From assembly GCA_965276665.1 (NCBI GenBank), contig OZ255620.1:310001-374000 (forward strand): a DNA stretch of 64,000 nt, read 5' to 3'. Below, one piece after another: positions 59,958 to 64,000 of the stretch. The DNA comes from CAWGJC01 sp965276665. GTDB taxonomy: Bacteria > Pseudomonadota > Alphaproteobacteria > Acetobacterales > Acetobacteraceae. The notes beneath the pieces were generated by a model. The model had not been told where the DNA came from and made no database searches. It saw nothing but the letters and a program-made list of their open reading frames with translations. Every line of letters starts with the position of its first letter. Position 1 is the stretch's first letter. The position numbers and the translations under genes are program-made.

Positions 59958-62390
59958 ATGTCAGACAACGCCGAGCCGACGCCCGATTCCGAAGCCTACG
60001 ACGCCGCCTCGATCTCCGTGCTCAAAGGGCTCGATGCGGTGCGGCGCCGGCCCGGAATGTATATCGGGGACACCGATGACGGCTCGGGCCTGCACCATAT
60101 GGCGTTCGAGATCATCGACAACGCGATGGACGAGGCGCAGGCGGGTTTTGCGACCCGCGTCGATGTGACGCTGAACGGCGATGGCAGCGTGACGGTGCGC
60201 GATGACGGGCGCGGCATCCCGACCGACATCCACGTCGAGGAAGGCATCTCCGCCGCCGAGGTGGTGCTCACCAAGCTGCATGCCGGCGGCAAGTTCAACC
60301 AGAACTCCTACAAGGTCTCGGGCGGGCTGCACGGCGTCGGCGCGGCGGTGGTGAATGCGCTCTCCGAACGCATGGAGGTGCGGATCTGGCGCAACGGGCA
60401 GGAGCATCTGATCCGCTTCCGCCATGGCGACGCGGAGGCGCCACTCGCCATCGTCGGCCCGTCGCCCCAGCCCACCGGCACCGAGGTCACGTTCACCCCG
60501 AGCCCCGGCACCTTCACCCACATCGAATTCGACTTCACGACGCTCGAGCGCCGGCTGCGCGAGCTCGCCTTTCTCAATTCCGGTCTTTGCATCACGTTGC
60601 GCGACGAGCGTCATACGCCGGTGCAAGAAAGGGTGTTCGAGTTTCAGGGCGGCCTCGCCGCCTTCGCCGAATGGCTCGACCGCGGCAAGGTTTCGGTGCT
60701 GACATCGCCGATCGCCGCCACAGCGGCGGTCGACGCCACCGGCATCCGCGTCGAGTTCGCGCTCACCTGGAACGACAGTTTTCACGAGACGATGCTCTGC
60801 TTCACCAACAACATCCCGCAACGCGACGGCGGCTCGCATCTCGCCGGATTCCGCCAGGCGCTGACCCGGGTGGTGACGAAATACGCCGACGGCATGGGCA
60901 AGAAGGACAGCCTCGCCCTGGCCGGCGACGATATGCGCGAAGGGCTGACCGCGGTGCTGTCGGTGAAGGTGCCCGATCCGAAATTCTCCTCGCAGACCAA
61001 GGACAAGCTCGTCAGCTCGGAGGTGCAGCCCGTCGTGCAGGCGGTGACGGCCGATGTCGTCGCGCATTGGTTCGAGACGCATCCGAAGGAGGCGCGCGGC
61101 ATCATCCAGAAGGTAATGGACGCCGCCGCCGCGCGCGAGGCGGCGCGCAAGGCGCGCGAGCTGACCCGCCGCAAGGGCGTGCTCGACGTCTCCACGCTGC
61201 CCGGCAAACTCGCGGACTGCCAGGAACGCGACGCCTCGAAGGCCGAGATCTTCATCGTCGAGGGCGATAGCGCCGGCGGCTCGGCCAAGCAGGGACGCGA
61301 TCGCCGTTTCCAGGCGATCCTGCCGCTGAAAGGCAAGATCCTGAACGTCGAGCGCGCGCGCTTCGACCGCATGCTGGGCAGCGCCGAGATCGGCACGCTG
61401 ATCACGGCGCTCGGCACCGGCATCGGGCGCGGCGAGCCGGAACAGGGCGGATTCGACGTCGCCAAGCTGCGCTACCACCGCATCGTCATCATGACGGATG
61501 CCGATGTGGACGGCAGCCATATCCGCACGCTGCTGCTGACCTTCTTCTTCCGGCAGATGCCCGATCTGATCGATCGCGGGCATCTCTACATCGCCCAGCC
61601 GCCGCTCTACCGCGCCAAGCGGGGGAACGACGAACGCTACCTGAAGGACGACCGCGCGCTCGAGGATTTCCTGCTCGACAAGGCGCTCGCCGAGGCGGAG
61701 CTCACCTATGCGGACGGGCATGTCGTGCGTGGTGCCGATCTCGCCGCCGAGGCGATCTGGCTGCGCGAGGCGAGCCTGCAGCTCCGCCGCCTCTCGGTGA
61801 CCGCGCCGGTCGCGCAGCTGGAGCAAGCGGCGATCGCCGGCGCGCTGACGCCCGACGTGCAGCGCGCGCAGGAGGTGTCACAGGATCTGGCGCGCCGGCT
61901 CGACCGCATTTCGCTGCCGAACGAGCGCGGCTGGATCGTCTCCCCGGATGCGAGCGGCCTCACCCTCGCCCGCACGGTGCGCGGCGTCGCCGAACGCCAC
62001 GTGCTGGACGCCGCGGCGCTCCGCAGCGCGGAAGCGCGCTGGCTCGCCGAGCGCCACGAGGTTCTCGCCGCCCGCTATGGCGAGCCCGCGCGGCTCCGCC
62101 TCGACGGGACCGAACACGCCGTGCAAGGCCCGGCCAGTGCCTTTGATCGCATCCTCGCGCAAGGCCGGCGCGGCCTTAGCATCCAGCGCTTCAAGGGCCT
62201 GGGGGAGATGAACCCCGACCAGCTCTGGAAGACGACGCTCGACCCGGCGATCCGCACGCTGCTGCAGGTGAAGGTGGGCGACGCGGAAGACGCCGCGCAG
62301 ATCTTCTCCACGCTGATGGGCGACGTGGTCGAGCCGCGCCGCGACTTCATCGTCGGCAATGCGCTGAAAGTGGCAAACCTCGACGTGTAA
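59958..62390 (+). CDS. gyrB: DNA gyrase subunit B
   Basis: About 810 residues from ATG 59958 (an upstream ATG at 59940 is in frame; GGAG lies before 59958). ATPase domain GLDAVRRRPGMYIGDT, DDGRGIPTDIH, GGLHGVGAAVVNALS; TOPRIM domain FIVEGDSAGGSAKQGRDR and DADVDGSHIRTLLL; C-terminal RFKGLGEMNPDQLWKTTLDP. It supplies ATP-driven negative supercoiling with GyrA. Confidence 0.98.
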   Translation: MSDNAEPTPDSEAYDAASISVLKGLDAVRRRPGMYIGDTDDGSGLHHMAFEIIDNAMDEAQAGFATRVDVTLNGDGSVTVRDDGRGIPTDIHVEEGISAAEVVLTKLHAGGKFNQNSYKVSGGLHGVGAAVVNALSERMEVRIWRNGQEHLIRFRHGDAEAPLAIVGPSPQPTGTEVTFTPSPGTFTHIEFDFTTLERRLRELAFLNSGLCITLRDERHTPVQERVFEFQGGLAAFAEWLDRGKVSVLTSPIAATAAVDATGIRVEFALTWNDSFHETMLCFTNNIPQRDGGSHLAGFRQALTRVVTKYADGMGKKDSLALAGDDMREGLTAVLSVKVPDPKFSSQTKDKLVSSEVQPVVQAVTADVVAHWFETHPKEARGIIQKVMDAAAAREAARKARELTRRKGVLDVSTLPGKLADCQERDASKAEIFIVEGDSAGGSAKQGRDRRFQAILPLKGKILNVERARFDRMLGSAEIGTLITALGTGIGRGEPEQGGFDVAKLRYHRIVIMTDADVDGSHIRTLLLTFFFRQMPDLIDRGHLYIAQPPLYRAKRGNDERYLKDDRALEDFLLDKALAEAELTYADGHVVRGADLAAEAIWLREASLQLRRLSVTAPVAQLEQAAIAGALTPDVQRAQEVSQDLARRLDRISLPNERGWIVSPDASGLTLARTVRGVAERHVLDAAALRSAEARWLAERHEVLAARYGEPARLRLDGTEHAVQGPASAFDRILAQGRRGLSIQRFKGLGEMNPDQLWKTTLDPAIRTLLQVKVGDAEDAAQIFSTLMGDVVEPRRDFIVGNALKVANLDV

Positions 62391-62408
62391 CTCGCCCGCT
62401 GCGGCGGA

Positions 62409-64000
62409 TCACGCTACGGAGCGCATCGCCGCGTCGCGCTCAACCTTCCGCGCGGCCTCTACGCAAGACGTGACTGATTGCCCGAGCGAGCTGGTGAAGT
62501 AGTCGGCCCCGATGGAGGTCTGCATCTGCTGGTCCGTCAGCGCCGAATCCGCGCTCGGCCAGAGACCCACCAGAATGGGCGCACCTTCGGGCAAATGCCG
62601 GCGGAGCCGCTGGATGAGATAGCGCAGATGCGCCGGGCTGCCGGTGATGTCGAGGTATGACACGCACGCCATCGATGCGCCGGAGACATCAAGGTTCGCG
62701 ATGCCTTCGCGGGAGACCTGCTCGTACCCGATCAGGCGGCCGGCAATGCCGTGCTTACCCAGCAACTGCGACAGCATGGCCGCCGCCGCCTCGTCGAGCG
62801 GCCCGCGGCCGGCGATGCACAACACCTTGGAAGGGTCGCGCCAGGAGGCCGGCAGCGCGGCCGGCGATATGCTTTCCGGATCCGGGTTGTGCGGCAGGTC
62901 GCGCTCGCTGTCGGACAGGCGGCCCGCACCGTCATCGGATTTGGCAGGGGGCGGCTGCGCATCCTCGTGTCTGGCCAGACCATTGACCAGCGCCTTTACC
63001 GTCGACTTGATGCGGTCGAGCTGCTCGATGCCGAGCGCGCCGCGCTGCGCGTCATTCGCCGCGAGTTGCAGGCCTTTGAGCGCGACCTCGTCGTAATAGG
63101 TCGAGAGGGAGCATTCCTTAAGCAGCAGATCGGCATGATCCTCCGCCTCGTCGGCGTCGCCCGCGAGAATCCGCTGATAGAAACTCTCCACCGGTGTCAG
63201 CGCGGGCCGGTCGCCGAGCATGACGTCGAGGAACTCCAGACGCTTGACGTGGCGCCCCATCACGACGAGGCACAGCGTCAACGGCGTGGACAGGATCAGC
63301 CCGATCGGGCCCCACAGCCACGACCAGAAGATCGCAGCCACCACAACCGAGAAAGGCGAGAGCCCGGTGCTGTGGCCGTAAACCATCGGTTCGATGGCTT
63401 GACCGGTCACCCCCTCGACCACGACGTAGAGCGCGAGCGTCCAAAGCACCATCGACCAGCCCGGCTCGACCGCGGCGGCCAGCGCCATCGGAAGCACCGC
63501 AGAGATCGCCGATCCGACATACGGAACGAAGCGCAGCAGCGCCGATAATATGCCCCAGAGCACCGGGTGCGGCACACCGATCACCAACAGCCCGATGCCG
63601 ACGACGACGCCGAATGCCGTGTTGATGCTGAGCTGTGTGATGAAATACTTGCTCAGGCGACGGCCGCCCTCGTCGATCGCGAGCGTCGTGCGATGCAGAT
63701 CGTCCGAGCCGACAAGGCGGATCAGCCGGTCTCGCAGATCCTCCCGCTGCAGCAGGGCGAACACCGAGACGACGAAGATGATGCCGAAGGTGGCAAGCGG
63801 CGACAGAACTGGAGAAAGATACCGCTCGGCAAGCTCCAGCGGGCTCGAGCCGGGCTGCGCCGGAGGTGAGGTCGCGCCGGACTGCGGCTGGCTTGTGCCC
63901 TCCGGCTGGGGCATGCCCGACAAGGACGGATTAGATGGCGTCGCAGTCCCGCCGGTCCCACCGCGCTGCGGACCGACGCTGTCGGCCAGCCTGGTGAGGC
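62409..64000 (-). CDS. AI-2E family transporter (PerM-type), 5' end outside window
   Basis: The open frame runs to the window end with no stop, so the N-terminus is missing. The visible part begins with a Gly/Pro/Ser-rich linker, then membrane segments with VLWGILSALLRFVPYVGSAI and STGLSPFSVVVAAIFWSWLW then GPIGLILSTPLTL, the AI-2E/PerM core. It then has an unusual soluble C-terminal extension of about 270 residues with a B12-binding-like alternating alpha/beta pattern (VLCIAGRGPLDEAAAAMLSQ, ILVGLWPSADS). Substrate unknown; members include AI-2 exporters and Na+/H+-linked permeases. Confidence 0.85.
   Translation of the reverse strand, partial: LTRLADSVGPQRGGTGGTATPSNPSLSGMPQPEGTSQPQSGATSPPAQPGSSPLELAERYLSPVLSPLATFGIIFVVSVFALLQREDLRDRLIRLVGSDDLHRTTLAIDEGGRRLSKYFITQLSINTAFGVVVGIGLLVIGVPHPVLWGILSALLRFVPYVGSAISAVLPMALAAAVEPGWSMVLWTLALYVVVEGVTGQAIEPMVYGHSTGLSPFSVVVAAIFWSWLWGPIGLILSTPLTLCLVVMGRHVKRLEFLDVMLGDRPALTPVESFYQRILAGDADEAEDHADLLLKECSLSTYYDEVALKGLQLAANDAQRGALGIEQLDRIKSTVKALVNGLARHEDAQPPPAKSDDGAGRLSDSERDLPHNPDPESISPAALPASWRDPSKVLCIAGRGPLDEAAAAMLSQLLGKHGIAGRLIGYEQVSREGIANLDVSGASMACVSYLDITGSPAHLRYLIQRLRRHLPEGAPILVGLWPSADSALTDQQMQTSIGADYFTSSLGQSVTSCVEAARKVERDAAMRSVA

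Overview
The window is a high-GC alphaproteobacterial chromosome segment. The core genes on the right fit an Acetobacteraceae/Rhodospirillales member, possibly an acidophile: merR-ihfA-fabH-plsX-rpmF-DUF177-CBP3 order, bamE, recF-gyrB, and a complete kdp locus. The taxon is inferred from gene order and protein style only; no search was run.

Left part (1 to about 35.9 kb): an accessory region devoted to sugar phosphorolysis and fermentative energy conservation. It begins with the end of a cytochrome bd oxidase subunit II gene. Next is an Nramp metal transporter gene split by a complete IS21-family element (690-2857, 4-bp CCGT target duplication); removing the element restores the frame exactly. 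Then come two GH65 disaccharide phosphorylases, beta-phosphoglucomutase, a histidine phosphatase, class I aldolase, phosphoketolase, ribose-5-phosphate isomerase, phosphoglucose isomerase, transaldolase, 6-phosphogluconate dehydrogenase, glucokinase, a sugar porter, an OprB-type porin, polyphosphate kinase 2, a plasma-membrane-type H+-ATPase, triosephosphate isomerase, PRC-barrel proteins, acetate kinase and a CaCA antiporter. Together they could import glucose or split disaccharides with phosphate, move carbon through the pentose phosphates to phosphoketolase, and recover ATP from acetyl phosphate with acetate kinase, while pumping protons and using polyphosphate.

The main discovery candidate is a near-invariant asymmetric motif, core GTAGTTTCCGANCCT. 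It occurs eight times, always in the same orientation, 46-122 nt before the first gene of eight separate transcription units of this region. I see it before none of the core genes. It looks like the operator or promoter of one dedicated regulon covering the whole island.

The same region is full of gene debris that I could read across frames: a glycosyltransferase with two in-frame TAGs, an acetate kinase fragment, a histidine-phosphatase tail, a truncated beta-phosphoglucomutase, a PRC-barrel fragment, phosphoglucomutase and GH15 fragments, and a DUF4396 gene. Some pieces are partner halves of intact copies elsewhere in the island, so a duplicated module seems to have decayed in a complementary way. 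A 46-nt 3' half of tRNA-Gly(GCC) lies at 35940-35985, at the junction with the core-like region.

Right part (36.2-64 kb): FUSC-family transporter, outer-membrane channel-like protein, a dihydrodipicolinate-synthase-family gene with a small partner on each side, kdpFABC-kdpDE followed by an EIIA-Ntr-like gene, an MFS transporter, the merR-ihfA-fabH-plsX-rpmF-DUF177-CBP3 block, bamE, a MITE-like 145-bp element, a hydratase, rlmB, tRNA-Tyr, recF, gyrB, and an AI-2E family transporter that runs off the window end.
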